This document shows, piece after piece, positions 22,566-33,275 of a stretch of DNA of 64,000 nucleotides. The notes under the pieces were generated by a model. That model saw only the letters and a list, made by a program, of their open reading frames with translations, made no database searches and was not told where the DNA came from. Position 1 is the stretch's first letter; each line of letters opens with the position of its first letter. Source of the DNA: Notospermus geniculatus (Eukaryota > Nemertea > Pilidiophora > Heteronemertea > Lineidae). The translations under genes and the position numbers were made by a program. The stretch lies in contig NMRB01002550.1 of the NCBI GenBank assembly GCA_002633025.1, positions 2,483 through 66,482 of the forward strand, given 5' to 3'.

Positions 22566-23645
22566 CCCGTTCGCCGAGATGAACAATAAACTAACGCCAT
22601 GATCTTAAGTCGGTGTCACTTACCCACTAATTAATTGTTAGATTAATTTGGGCTCCGTTGGAGATTGACTGGGATTTCGCACTTGTCCGCGATATACATC
22701 GCGTATCGATCCTGTGGCCACGGCTGCCAAATCGATAGCAAGCCGCACGCACGTCAGAACTGACTAAAGCGAAAGAAAATAGATGACAACAAAAAGAAGC
22801 ATGTAAACTGGTCGCCTGTCCTGGTCTCACCGGGAGATACCGTTCAATCAGGCGTGGCAGGAATGATTGTCCATTGGGGAATATCGCCTGCTGTCGATAG
22901 CAAACTTTCGATTCTGTTTGTGAAAGATACATGCGAGGCCTATGTAGGGAGGTTGAAACCTGTAACTTGATGACTATAGGTATGTGGATAAACGTATGAT
23001 TCGGCTGGGAATGTCCTGTGTGTGAAAGATGCCTACAGTTCATTCCACTTCCCAGTGGCGCGAGGTTTATCACCGATAGCTCCGCAACGGCTGGCTCAAA
23101 TTTGACGATACATACGTCAATCGACTTGTCTTTCTTGCCGGTATCTTTCTGCTATCTTCATTTTTCGCGTAAGACCGACATGACGGATCCCTTTCTCAAA
23201 ACCCATTTCATTTCGCCATGGTGTTCAGTGCAGTTTATACGTGCGCGATGCATTGCGTCATTTCCAAATGGCCGCCATTTCGGCCGTCAACACAAACTGT
23301 GATTTGTGAAGGAACTTTTTTCTGTCACGTTTTGCGGGAAAATGACAGTGATGATGTACATGTAGCTAGCAAAAAGCTTTCAAGCCTATGGCACTGAATA
23401 ATGAAATAATCATCATTTGGTCGCAATCTGCAGAGAACCGCCTCGCGCAGTTCATCAAAACTTGATTGAATTTGTCAACGATGTAATTCTGCTTCTGGGC
23501 TTAAAAGGATGTCTTGTTCTTTTGTTTTTTCGCGTTATAATGCATGCAAATTGGCCTGATGCCAGTTGAGTGTTGTCATGAGACGTGTTGTTGTTGTCGT
23601 TGTAAGATAAACTCTTCAACTTTCAAGCAAAAGGGCCTGTGCCCT
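22566..23645 (+). repeat. 1.08-kb direct duplication, right copy
   Basis: Offset about 2,045 bases from the left copy. Beyond 23645 the sequence continues uniquely, whereas the left copy runs into N. The 148-codon minus frame (22627-23073) is interrupted in the left copy and shows no domain. Confidence 0.95.
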
Positions 23646-24071
23646 CACAAACATCTTGGGACAACCCGTGATTTTGCCGATTACTGCAATTATGCATACA
23701 CATCGATTCAATGAAACAGAATAAAGGGCAGGGGCGGGGAGGGGTCGCTGGGATCAATGATAAAAATTGATCTTAGCTACGTGTTTAACCCAAGGACATT
23801 CGTTATGCAAATCAAGTTATTGTATATCTTTGAATACATGTACATTGTTACGGTTCTCTTCGAGCCCCAGTGGGTCTGCCAAGGTCGTGGTCGATTCAAA
23901 GCCTGGCGGTCCAACCGGACAGAATGCTGTGCCTGTGTCTTTAGCGTGGGACATAACCTTACCCGGCCTAGCATGAAGGCCCACCACTCAAAAGTAAAAG
24001 AACTGTGCACACTGCCTAATGTACTGTACATGAGCAGATGTGTGCATTTCCACCTTGGCTTTGGAGTACCC
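23646..24071. other. No gene accepted
   Basis: G-rich run at 23727-23745. Three overlapping frames (both strands) of 69-127 codons exist at 23757-24140 without splice context. No known family. Confidence 0.35.
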
Positions 24072-24388
24072 CATCTTGTCCAATTAAGGACACCGACTGC
24101 GTCTTTAGCCTTGTCCCAATCATATCATCTTTTGCGTTAACTCATAAATTATAAATGAATCTGACCCCTACTTTACCCCGCCTCCGAGCCAATCAGAACT
24201 CGTGAAACAAATCGCCGTTCGGCACTTTCTCTTCTATTCCCGCACACATTTGTAACACGGATTTTGATTGGCACGTCGATTAGCCTTCGCACACCGATGA
24301 TTGGCTGAGGCTCTGAGCTCCTCAGAAGCGGGAAGTGTGATGGATTCAAACCAGGCTAGATGGGCGTCAGGCCAGATAGACTGGTGAG
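24072..24388 (-). repeat. Dispersed ~315-bp repeat, copy 2 of 3
   Basis: See entry at 127. Starts CATCTTGTCCAATTAAGGAC and ends AGATAGACTGGTGAG; box-B-like GGTTTGAATCC on the minus strand. Confidence 0.7.
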
Positions 24389-24930
24389 AAAAAGATGGAG
24401 TACCCATGCCTTTCCGACAATCGAAATAAATGTACCACAGTGTATAAAAAATCTTATCCAGGGAATGCCTTGCACCTTGTACCAAAGCCTAATGCTGGCA
24501 CCTGCCTATTAGTACCACCCAATACAATCATTATCCAACACGAAACCAGCAACAGCTCCGCGACAAAGTCCTATAAATCCCCCATGTGGTATTAGCAGTT
24601 GGGATTACACGTGACTACAGCCGTTGCTCTGGAGACGGCGTCCTCAACAGATCTAACCAACCGTAAACCTATGGCTATCATCATTGTCATGTGCTTCATC
24701 ACACGGCATGTATATTTATTGCATACATCACAGGGTTCTTCATTTGCTTTTATGTCCAGACAAGAACCCAGTGCATTGATTCTGAGACGTCAGGCGCGAT
24801 TGGTATAGGCGGTGTCTTGATGTATCTTAAAAAATCGACTAGAGTAGGATGTCTTTAATCCGTAGCCTATTTTGTAATTACGGTGCAAGAACAGCATCAT
24901 AAGATGTTGGAACGATAGGTACTAATCAAA
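24389..24930. other. No gene seen
   Basis: Short frames only (60-83 codons). Confidence 0.35.
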
Positions 24931-25562
24931 TGAAATGGTCCGTGGACCATGTGCTCACCTGGGTGAATGTACCAGAATAACAAATAACTAGTTGCAGTAA
25001 TCTATGAAATATGGGCTAAAAATCAGTTTCCAAGATGGCTGCCTGGTGGCCATGTTTGAGGTAGAATCGACCCGAGATTTTCTGAACGCACAGAGGGGAC
25101 CTCGATACATAAGCACACCAAATTAGAACACTATAGGTCAAATAGCCACGAAACGTGCCGCACCATAACAAAATTTTGAACTTTGACCTCTGTGACCTTG
25201 AAAAATAGGTCAAATCAAAAATCCATTAAAAATTGTTGCCAGTCGGCCATCTTGAGAATGAGACTTTAGACAATATCTCATGATGAAGACCAGCAACTAG
25301 AATGTTGTATTAACTTGGTATGAATATGTATGTGGATACCCTCTACCTGTTTCCCAGATTTTAGCTCCATCGCACTTTAAATATGGCCGCCAGTCGTCCA
25401 TCTTGAAAAATTACTTTGGCTCATATCATATGAACAATACCACAAAGAAATTCTAACCGGGTATGATGTTTCCCTAAAACATATTGATTTGACACTTACG
25501 TATTGTTGTTCGTTCTTCTGTTACAATCACACAGGTGAGCACATGGTCCATGGACCATTTCA
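24931..25562. mobile_element. Repeat family H, copy with both inverted ends
   Basis: Begins TGAAATGGTCCGTGGACCAT and ends with the complement, followed inward on both sides by GTGCTCACCTGGGTG / CACAGGTGAGCAC. The interior has the TGACCTCTGTGACCTTGA head (25187-25201) and repeated 'AAGATGG-CTGGCGGCCAT'-type blocks. It lacks coding capacity. Confidence 0.8.
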
Positions 25563-25626
25563 TTGTGTATGTACTGCCTTCTACCTTAATGGAATAAAAC
25601 CTTCAATACTACTTCGTAAGAGACCA

Positions 25627-25736
25627 GGGGCCTGTTTCATAAAGTGACTTTAAGCTAATGGTACCATGAACTTCAATGCATTTTCCACTTGGTTAAAGGT
25701 ACCATTAGCTTAAAGTCACTTTATGAAACAGACCCC
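25627..25736. mobile_element. 110-bp MITE, GGGGCCTGTTTCATAAAG ends
   Basis: Near-perfect ~45-bp inverted arms (GGGGCCTGTTTCATAAAGTG; TTTAAGCTAATGGTACC) around a ~20-base loop. Confidence 0.9.
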
Positions 25737-25740
25737 AGAG

Positions 25741-26217
25741 CTTTTTTCATATAATGTAGCTATACAATGTACGACTCTTCATATATTTTTTCCATTTGAC
25801 AAAAACGTTGCTCGTCCTCTGGCGTCGATTATTTCAGCGTGTAACGAGCGTGAACCGATTTGTCCCACAGAGAGGACAAGTTTCTGTGCGGTTTAATGTT
25901 TATAAGATCCGAAAGCTTTGATGTACTACAGAAAAAAGGTTCTATCATTCATGGTATGATGACCTCAAACGTTCTCCTTAGAACCCACTTCGATACCTGG
26001 CGTCAATACACTAGACTGAAGTGGGATTTCTTTCTCACTGTGTTTAATGATGTTCTTTGGTTTGTATTGCTCTGCGTCCCTTCAGTTAAGTGACCGGAGG
26101 GTTGGTAGGGTCGGAACGTTTTTGAGCTGCAAGCAGGAATATGGCGATTTATGAAGGAACAAGGTTGGGATGGTCCACCCTAGAAAGTACCATACCTATG
26201 ATCCTGTGTGCCCTTCA
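25741..26217. other. No gene accepted
   Basis: A 77-codon plus frame (25860-26093) is unassigned. The segments around 26110-26215 and 26885-26990 look like weak relatives (GGTxGG...ACCATACCTAxGxTC...GTGCCCTT) bordering the TIR element between them. Confidence 0.35.
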
Positions 26218-26840
26218 GGGGTAGCGAGCATAGGGGTCGTAAGTGTAGTCGTAAACTTGGGTGTAGAAGCAGGCGTAGGACTGGGTGTAACAGTTTCTAG
26301 TCGGCGAGCATAAAGGTTAGGTCGCCTATTTAGGAAGGGAGCATAAAACTAGGCGTATGACATAACCCCTGCGCCCAGGTATAACAGTGATATATGGCGT
26401 ACATGTAACTGCTCATTGAAAAGGTTGTGTGGCCTTGGGTTTCTATTGTGTGGGTTCGACGCCCTTCACCTCCAGACTCTGCCTCGTCTTAATTCGCAAT
26501 GGCGGACGTGAAACCGAGGCGTATCCGAGAAAGGCCAGTTTTTTAGAAGATGAGAAATTGTGTATATACAAAAATGTTGTAGATTAATTTCCTCAGTCAA
26601 AGGATATTTTGACAAGCAAACTCAGCAACGCGACTACCAATGGTCGGAAAAATGACCGTCTACTTTGACTAAGACAGCTTTACACCTGGTCATGAGCAGG
26701 CGTAGGGTTACGCCCATATATACATGTACACCTAGACGCAGCTTGCGTCTACCTTTATGCTCATGAGGATAGGGCCACGACCAGCACTACGCCTGGCTTA
26801 GGCCTGACGTAAGGTTACGACCCCTTTATGCTCGCTACCC
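26218..26840. mobile_element. 623-bp TIR element (GGGTAGCGAGCATA ends)
   Basis: Ends GGGTAGCGAGCATAGGGGTC and complement of GACCCCTTTATGCTCGCTACCC. The interior repeats GGCGTAGG/GGTGTAG motifs in both orientations (26235-26310; 26690-26815). Confidence 0.75.
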
Positions 26841-27024
26841 GGAGATGAAAGGGTTCCAGACATTGGCGAAATTGTTTTGAGTGCCCAAGTTGGTCCGAAG
26901 TCGGTAAGAGCGTTTAAAAGGTTTCAGCAGCAAGCTGGGTAGGTCTGACCTGAAATGTATCGTACCTACGGTCTTCAGTGCCCTTACTGACGACAAAGCT
27001 TGAAGCCTTTGGAGGGGTGGAAAA

Positions 27025-27414
27025 GGCCATGTAGAATTAGCGGAATCAGCGGATCTGGAGGATTTAGCGGATTCTGTATAAAATTGAATAAAATTTGATA
27101 ATAAATGGAAGTTAATTGAGCAATATAATTTTTCAAGTGTTCTATGTGCTGCACATGTTATAAAGGAAAAGCCGCAACAGCGTCGCGAACCGCAACTGGC
27201 CGAACTATTCCTGCAGACCATTTTTGTTGCCCTAGGCCTAGGCCTATTTGGATTACCGACTGTAAAAGTTATTTTCGCGGTCCTTTATAATCTCTGGGAC
27301 GCACGAAAAATTATATTACTTAATTAGTTTCCATTCATCATTGAATTTTATTCAATTTTATACAGAATCCGCTAAATCCGCCAGATCTGCTGATTCCGCT
27401 AATTCTACATGGCC
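27025..27414. mobile_element. Foldback element, ~88-bp arms
   Basis: Left arm 27025-27110 (GGCCATGTAGAATTAGCGGA) and right arm 27325-27414 are near-perfect inverses through ATTGAATAAAAT. The centre includes AGGCCTAGGCCTA. Confidence 0.85.
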
Positions 27415-27560
27415 GGTGGAAAAAGCTCGAGCTGTTGTCGAGGTGACATTTTGTCGAGCCACCTTGCCCTAAAGAGCAGTGAAAAAAATAAGTTCTTTTT
27501 GTGAATACATGTACCTTCTTTAACTTGGAAGCCAAAAAGGCCAACGTACTAATATGCCAA

Positions 27561-27803
27561 TCATCCAAGGGAACTGTCATGTATAGTGATTTTTCCTGGG
27601 GGCATTGACGAGACGAACATCAGGAACAAATGGCAGAAGTCATTGTTAATTTTGATAACATCTCTACGCTCTCTGATCTGATCGCTTCGCCAGTATACTT
27701 CATCAAATGGAATCGATATTAGCACTTTAGGGAAAATGTTCCGATTATATCTGAGAAGGTTTTCCATAAAGCTGACAGTTTTCTCATCCAAAGCCAACTT
27801 CTT
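27561..27803 (-). pseudogene. Unidentified coding-like fragment
   Basis: An open frame of about 80 codons just after a stop, with no ATG at its start. Its composition is protein-like (for example FMENLLRYNRNIFPKVLISI and YWRSDQIRERRDVIKINN). It looks like a piece of a longer protein, possibly a decayed retroelement frame, but I cannot name it. No splice sites were found at its edges. Confidence 0.25.
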
Positions 27804-28104
27804 TTATAAATTCTACCAGATGCATCGCAGAGATAAACATCGATTTAAAAGGCAATATTTTACGTTGAGTTGTGTTTGTAAGTAAAAACGAAACATTGTT
27901 CATACTTGGTGCAAAAGAATGCTGTTCGATCCGGGTTTTTTCTGAATGTTAGACATGTTTTGAAAAGATGGGTTGAAGATTATCGTTTGAAGTGTCATAG
28001 CGTAACTTTATCAAATCACTGTATTTGCATGGTTGGTAACGGAAAAAGGCAGTACATTTTGGTTTCAAAAAATCAGGCTTGTTAGCGATGAGCGAGACAA
28101 ATAC

Positions 28105-28420
28105 ATCTTGTCCAAACAAGGCTATCGACTCCGTCTTTAGCCTTGTCCGAATCATGTCATCTTTTCCGTTAACGCATAAATTATTAATGAACCTGACCCC
28201 TACTTGACCCCGCCTCCGAGCCAATCAGAACACGCGAAACAAATCACCGTTGGACACTTTCTTTGCTCTTCAGGCTCGAATTTGTAACATGGATTTTGAT
28301 TGGCACGTCGATTTTCCTTCGCGCCCCGATGATTGGCTGAGGCTCTCACCCCCTCAGAAACGGGAAATGTGATGGATTCGAACCAGGCTAGATGGCCGTC
28401 AGGCCAGATAGACTGGTGAG
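28105..28420 (-). repeat. Dispersed ~315-bp repeat, copy 3 of 3
   Basis: See entry at 127. This copy keeps the best box B (GGTTCGAATCC on the minus strand, about 28375-28385). Confidence 0.7.
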
Positions 28421-28423
28421 CAC

Positions 28424-28505
28424 NCCTAACGCGGCGAATCTTACGAAGTTAAGCAGTTGTGGAGAGCGGGTAAACCGAAGGGGGCGCGGTACACAACTGC
28501 GTAGG
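28424..28505 (+). repeat. 5S-rRNA-like fragment (weak)
   Basis: GAATCTTACGAAGTTAAGCA resembles the universal 5S box-A region (GATC...GAAGTTAAGC), but the rest does not follow 5S. It could be a 5S-derived SINE head or chance. One N at 28424. Confidence 0.2.
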
Positions 28506-29035
28506 GAGTTTAGGTCTAGCCCGTCTCTGAAATATCCCTCCTGAGGCCCTGTGCCCGTCAACACTACTCAAATTTTGTGACGGGGACCTAAATTAAGCCC
28601 TCCAAAACCCGTTCCAGCTCGGAAGGGATTAAATTATTACACCGCGTTTTTAACAGGTGTGGACAGAAAAACCCCGGGTTCGACACGGGTTTTTTATGTA
28701 GTGTAACAAGGGCTGGTGTCAGCCAAAGCTGTTCAGCCATGACGCTGGCTGCTGTGGGTTGTGTAACATTATTATTTGTGATCATAGTTTAGTGACAAGA
28801 GGTCAGCCAAGTACCGTTGGCCAGTTCAATGTGAAAAGCACTTTACTGTACCATACTATGCCAATGAGGAACCTAACTCACTGCCTCAATAGGTGTCACT
28901 AGTGGTCAAATCTATTGAATTAAAAGGGACATTCAGATCCTGATCAATTTCCACACAAAAGGCATCCATTGTACAGGACCTGATTACTAAGTGCTGCCCT
29001 CTATTATAGTTATAATCCCCATTCTTTCTAAAGGG
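28506..29035. other. No gene seen
   Basis: A motif shared with 2655-2695 (TATGTAGTGTAACAAGGGC) occurs at 28696-28714. The piece CAATAGGTGTCACTA near 28890 recalls family B. Confidence 0.35.
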
Positions 29036-29099
29036 CCAAGGCTAAAAGTGCTTCGTCAATACACGCCAATAAAAGTTGACGAAGCACTTTTAGCCTAGG
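29036..29099. repeat. Perfect 20-bp hairpin with extended stem
   Basis: GGCTAAAAGTGCTTCGTCAA (29040-29059) pairs perfectly with 29076-29095 over a 16-base loop. A further GGCC/GGCC pair outside extends the stem. A tiny MITE or a hairpin RNA source; no flanking duplication was seen. Confidence 0.85.
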
Positions 29100-29449
29100 C
29101 CATCATATAACCCGAACCATTTATAACCTGAACCATATTCACTTGTAACTCTCAGGAGTTCATGGACTCATATTAAAAAGGAATTATCACTTTCGAGGCC
29201 ATGGTCTACATTTTCAAAACATACCTATAATCTCCCAGCTTCAGCCAAACCACTTTATCATTTGGGTGGGGGATTATATCGATCTTGAACCTGCCCGTAG
29301 ATTGTTTAATGCAAGACCTTACACGGCATGTCAAATCCAATATATCAGATTTAGTTGAGTGAAGCGTTCTCAGAATGGATGCCCTGTTTTCCGAGCATTA
29401 GCAGCGAGTGGACGATTTATGTCACTTGTCAGCTAGTCCGCAAGATTCG

Positions 29450-29720
29450 AAGAAGTACACTGTTAAAAATATCTGTAAATTTATAGCCTGTTCTAGAGTT
29501 GCTGTAAAATTCATTTCACTGCAAACTGCTGTTTTTTACTGGAAATTAACAGCAAGATTACAGTTTCTCAGTTTTCAATACAGCATTTTTTGCAGAATTT
29601 ATACCATTTTGCTGTCAAAATACAGCAAACGGGTGCTGCCAAAATACAGAAAAGTGCTGTGTTACTCTGCTGCCAGCATTTGCTGTAAAAATGTTCCTGT
29701 TAAAATTTTTACATATTGGC
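29450..29720. repeat. AT-rich MITE-like repeat with CTGTTAAAA/CTGTAAA motifs
   Basis: The left end ACACTGTTAAAAATATCTGT and right end CCTGTTAAAATTTTTACA are similar in direct sense. ACAGCA/TGCTGT motifs fill the interior in both orientations. The 106-codon frame across it is repeat-derived. Confidence 0.35.
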
Positions 29721-29784
29721 CCTGGTAAGTACAATGTAGGAAAGACGCCATCTCAAGGTACTCAATGTTCCTCACTTCAATGAG

Positions 29785-29965
29785 TGGGGTCTTTTACTTG
29801 CCCTTGCAAAGGAACAAGGTATAAGGCATGTCCCATGCGATGGATGCGAAGAGCCAGGGCTGACTAATCCCATATGGCCCGGGCTGGATTCGAACCCTGG
29901 ACCTACCGCTTGCTTGATAGCGGACGTGATAGCCAATCGGCTATCAGGGCATCAAGATTCGAAGA
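29785..29965 (-). repeat. SINE family T, copy 1
   Basis: On the minus strand a tRNA-like head has box A TAGCCGATTGG and box B GGTTCGAATCC (near 29895). On the plus strand, GGGGTCTTTTACTTGCCCTT at 29787 matches 48017-48036. Confidence 0.6.
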
Positions 29966-30021
29966 CGAGGCGCACGTCAACATCCCAGTCGGGTATTTTT
30001 ACTCGTCGTTACACGCTAATA

Positions 30022-30117
30022 GTGAGGTTTCACCAATCTGACGAAACATGAAATACGAAATACGAAATTGGACTTCATTTCCTTGATGTAATGTATTCCA
30101 GGAGATGGTTGGTACAG
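30022..30117 (+). mobile_element. MITE family F, truncated left end
   Basis: GTGAGGTTTCACCAATCTGA to GGAGATGGTTGGTAC; TA precedes at 30020-30021. The centre and right half are missing. Confidence 0.75.
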
Positions 30118-30128
30118 TGCAATCCAAA

Positions 30129-30286
30129 CAGGGCCGTATTTAAATTTTTTGGCCCGGGGGGGGGGGGGACGAGACTCTCAGGGGGGCAGAAGACCTCTTT
30201 TTGCCCAAAATCCGCATGAAAATCACGTTTTTTGGTTGGCTCAGGGGGGCAACTGCCCCCTCGCCCCCCCTTTAAATACGGCCCTG
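30129..30286. mobile_element. 158-bp MITE (CAGGGCCGTATTTAAA ends)
   Basis: Inverted ends CAGGGCCGTATTTAAA and complement, with a CCAAA direct duplication on both sides (30124-30128, 30287-30291). The CAGGG termini are hAT-like, but the visible duplication is only five bases. The interior has runs of G and C. Confidence 0.85.
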
Positions 30287-30288
30287 CC

Positions 30289-30424
30289 AAATGTTCATGA
30301 AGATGTACACACTAAACTACTTGGATATCAAATTAGAGAACTGTTAGGCATGAGACACCACGGCCATGAACTTCTGTCAAGAGAGGAGATAGACGAGATT
30401 ATTGATATACTGTGTACACAATAA
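30289..30424 (+). pseudogene. C-terminal coding fragment, probable LINE 3' end
   Basis: The frame ends VHEDVHTKLLGYQIRELLGM then ...HELLSREEIDEIIDILCTQ and a stop. Removing the MITE at 30129-30286 and one CCAAA restores a continuous frame a few residues upstream. The block is followed by an AT-rich 3' region, AATAAA at 30506-30511 and an ATT run, as in non-LTR retrotransposon tails. The family is not recognised; a host terminal exon is the alternative. Confidence 0.35.
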
Positions 30425-30530
30425 TTATGTACTTCAATCGGTCACTGTATATAGTTGTATAACCTTTCTCCCCACCTCCTTTTGTACTTACTTTTTTTGT
30501 GGTACGAATAAACATTATTATTATTACTAG
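30425..30530 (+). terminator. Possible polyadenylation region of the LINE-like fragment
   Basis: AATAAA at about 30506, followed by ATTATTATTATTA. This is the expected layout of a retrotransposon 3' tail or a poly(A) site. Confidence 0.35.
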
Positions 30531-30531
30531 G

Positions 30532-30712
30532 CAATGCTGTACAAATCTGAAGTAAAAGCATTCGCTAGTCGCCTTTAATGACCAAATGGGTCATATGAAT
30601 AAAGACTAGCAAAATGCTTTTGCTTGGATTTTGCAATACAAATGAACTAGACAATGCTGTACAAATCTGAAGTAAAAGCATTTGCTAGTCTTTATTCATA
30701 TGACCCATTATC
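30532..30712. mobile_element. Hairpin element with 37-bp arms plus a direct repeat
   Basis: AATGGGTCATATGAATAAAG (30585) through GCTTTT pairs with 30675-30711. The segment CAATGCTGTACAAATCTGAA occurs at 30532 and again at 30651, so a half-copy precedes a full one. Confidence 0.8.
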
Positions 30713-31038
30713 TACATGTATACAAGGCTCCTTGGCATCCAATGAGCCTTCGAAGTGTCCACCGTGTCAAACAAACTATCCTACCGTCTCAAACTTTGTA
30801 CCAGCGCTCGACTATGTCCGCCTGCGCATATTATGCCATTTGAGATTTTAGCGATTATATCCTTGGTATTCACCACCTAGGCTATCATTCTAATCTATTG
30901 GTTTACCCAGCTGCGTCTGGGACAGATAGTTTATATCGATAATGTTCACCACAACTGCGTTGACACGGTCACCTTAGGAACCTCTCTACTTGGGGTTTCT
31001 AGTCGGCGCTGTTGGAGTGGGCCACCAACCACTGTTCG

Positions 31039-31055
31039 GGGGGGGGGGGGCGGCG
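31039..31055. repeat. Poly-G tract
   Basis: About 12 consecutive G, then CGGCGG. Similar G runs lie at 30153, 61473 and 63800. Confidence 0.95.
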
Positions 31056-31089
31056 GTCACAGCCGTCATTACGTAACGCCGCCACAATA

Positions 31090-31335
31090 GTGAGGTTTCG
31101 CAAATCTGACGAAACAAGAAGTACGAAATACGAAATTGGACTTCATTTCCATGACGTAATATATTTCAGCAGATGGTTGATACCATAAATATCGCCTGGT
31201 GCCAGAGCGTCTTTTAGCGTATGACGTTAGACCGATAGAGTTACGGTGTATATTAAACCTTGAAATTTATCTTTCGTATCTACGGAGTGGAAACTTCAAT
31301 AATTCAAGATCCACCAAGATCTCGGTCTTACATAA
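31090..31335 (+). mobile_element. MITE family F, truncated
   Basis: TA at 31088-31089, then GTGAGGTTTCGCAAATCTGA. Retains the left arm and the central CGTATCTACG-like palindrome; the right arm is lost. Confidence 0.8.
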
Positions 31336-31841
31336 GCATGCATATACCACGTTGCCTAAAGGTCAAAGGTTACGTCGGCCGTCGCGAGCTACAAAACCTG
31401 TTGGGCTTTAACTGACCACACGACGCTTGACCAGGCATAACGAAAGGTTAATAGGGTGGCAACCATGAGTAATGATGGCCCGTCTATCCACATACTACCA
31501 TAAAGGAATCAACCATAAAGGTTTAACTGCGAACGATGAGCTTACTGAGGGATACACTTCCTGTGTTGCCACCAGATGTCCCTCACTGCCTGAATTTTGG
31601 CTTTACGTAATAGGCACGAGCTTCAACTTTTTTTATGGTGAAGAGGTACATGAACCTGCCAACATGATGCTTTAAATTCTATTTCTGACGATAACTGAGC
31701 TATTTTCAGCACAATTAGTGCTCCATGTACAAATGTACGTCAGCCTATTCAAATGTACACCGATGACCCTGAAATTATTGACTGTCATATATTCGAATTA
31801 ATGTCTAGACAGAAATTCAGTGGATCTAACCAATCAGAGTC
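31336..31841. other. No gene seen
   Basis: Contains a duplicate of part of the next element: GACTGTCATATATTCGAATT at about 31781 and 31871, so a half-copy probably precedes it. Confidence 0.4.
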
Positions 31842-32065
31842 GGCAAAGTGAACCATAAGTGGGAATTACTGACTGTCATATATTCGAATTTGTGTCCAGA
31901 CATTAATTCGAATAAGTCAATAATTCCCGTTTATTGACAGTCACTAAATATTTTGTGGTTGACAATAATTCCTGTGATGTGATTGGTTGGATCGAACGAA
32001 TTAGTGTCCAGACATGAATTCGAATATATGACTGTCCATAATTCTCATTTATGGTTCACTTCGCC
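31842..32065. mobile_element. 224-bp MITE (GGCAAAGTGAACCATAA ends)
   Basis: Inverted ends GGCAAAGTGAACCATAAGTG and complement of CATTTATGGTTCACTTCGCC. The interior has inverted copies of CAGACAT(T/G)AATTCGAAT and TATTCGAAT. Confidence 0.8.
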
Positions 32066-32500
32066 TACCATAGACAGATGCTGCAAGATACCACCAGAAA
32101 ACCCTCCAAATGAAACCGTCCCTTATACACACAGCACAATCTCGACTTTTTGCTGCTGCTCTGTTGCCGATCTTTCAGAATGTTCAGTATACCCAGGCAG
32201 ACATATGGTTGAGCATGTTACCCCATAATTTCTATTCAACAGGTTCGCCCTGAAGCGAGTTATAATGGTTTCTGGTAATGATCAATCTCTGTTAAGATGG
32301 CGACATTAATTAGTTGCTAATTAAAGGGGATGAGGTGGAGAAGATGAGCTGTCTTCTTACCAAATCATTTATCATTCTTAAGATTTCTCTCAGAGTTGAC
32401 ACTAATTGTGACTTGCAAATTGTAATGGAATTTTCGGTGAGTTTACGAAATTCTGACACCGTCAAACTGCATGACCGAGTACATGAGACGACACTGAACA
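32066..32500. other. No gene seen
   Basis: Short frames on both strands, no motif. Confidence 0.35.
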
Positions 32501-32505
32501 CTTCG

Positions 32506-32640
32506 GTGGTCTAGTGGTTCTTGTCTCCTGCTAATGGTCATGAGGTCCCTGGTTCAAATCCCGCGGTCGGCATGAGACTCTGGGCAGGTCTCTTTGCCTC
32601 AGTCCAACAAGGGAACTTATTCACGAAGCTCTCGCAGTGC
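32506..32640 (+). repeat. tRNA-derived SINE head
   Basis: Box A TGGTCTAGTGG (about 32510) and box B GGTTCAAATCC (about 32553), then GAGACTCTGGGCAGGTCTCT as in family S. The acceptor ends do not pair, so it is not a working tRNA. The last part (GGGAACTTATTCACGAAGCT) matches the end of the MITE at 61649-61788. Confidence 0.65.
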
Positions 32641-32651
32641 GTAATGTGTTA

Positions 32652-33048
32652 GTGAGGTTTCGAAAATCTGACGAAACACGAAGTACGAAATACGAAATTG
32701 GACTTCATTTCCATGACGTAATGTATTTCAGGAGATGGTTGGTACCACAAATCTTGCAGTATCGCCTGCTGCAAGAGCGTCTTTTATAGCGTATTACGTT
32801 AAACCGATCGAGTTACGGTGTACATGTATATTAAACTTTGAAATTTATCTTTCGTATCGACTTCGTCGATACGAATTGGAAATCTGAAAATTCAAGATGC
32901 ACCATAACTCTTACATGACATGCTACAAGACGCACTGGCAGCAGGGACATTGTGGTAACAACCATCTTCAGAAATACATTAGGTCCTGGAAGTGAAGTCC
33001 AATTTCGTATTTCATACCTCGTATTTCGTCACATTTGCGAAACCTCAC
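32652..33048. mobile_element. MITE family F, full-length copy
   Basis: 397 bp. Left GTGAGGTTTCGAAAATCTGA; right complement ends at 33048. TA on the left (32650-32651), TG on the right. The centre is CGTATCGACTTCGTCGATACG, a perfect palindrome. Confidence 0.88.
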
Positions 33049-33084
33049 TGTTGTCAAGTCGCAGCTTATTCTGTCAGACAATAG

Positions 33085-33275
33085 GAAGGGAACACTCACA
33101 GATGGAGAACACTGAAAACCTTACACCGGTTGGAAATGCTCAGACTGTAGCGCCGAATGAGCAGCTCATCTGAGTTCCACACTGAAAGGTTAAGGATATA
33201 GGTCCTACTGGGGTTAAAGTGTGAAGTCGGCAGATAATCTCCACCGTACATGTAGTTGATATCTGACTATAAACC
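33085..33275 (+). repeat. SINE family S, 5'-truncated copy
   Basis: Shares GGAAATGCTCAGACTGTAGC, GAATGAGCAGCTCATCTGAG and GACTATAAACCCAAAC with the full copies, but lacks the tRNA head. Confidence 0.75.

Noticed and set aside
21500-22602. Open frames of 335-360 codons on both strands
   Set aside because: They consist almost entirely of the N gap.
22627-23073. 148-codon minus-strand frame in the duplication
   Set aside because: The near-identical left copy is broken by a stop, and no domain is recognisable.
29408-29728. 106-codon plus frame
   Set aside because: Built from AT-rich repeat motifs (CTGTAAA/ACAGCA).
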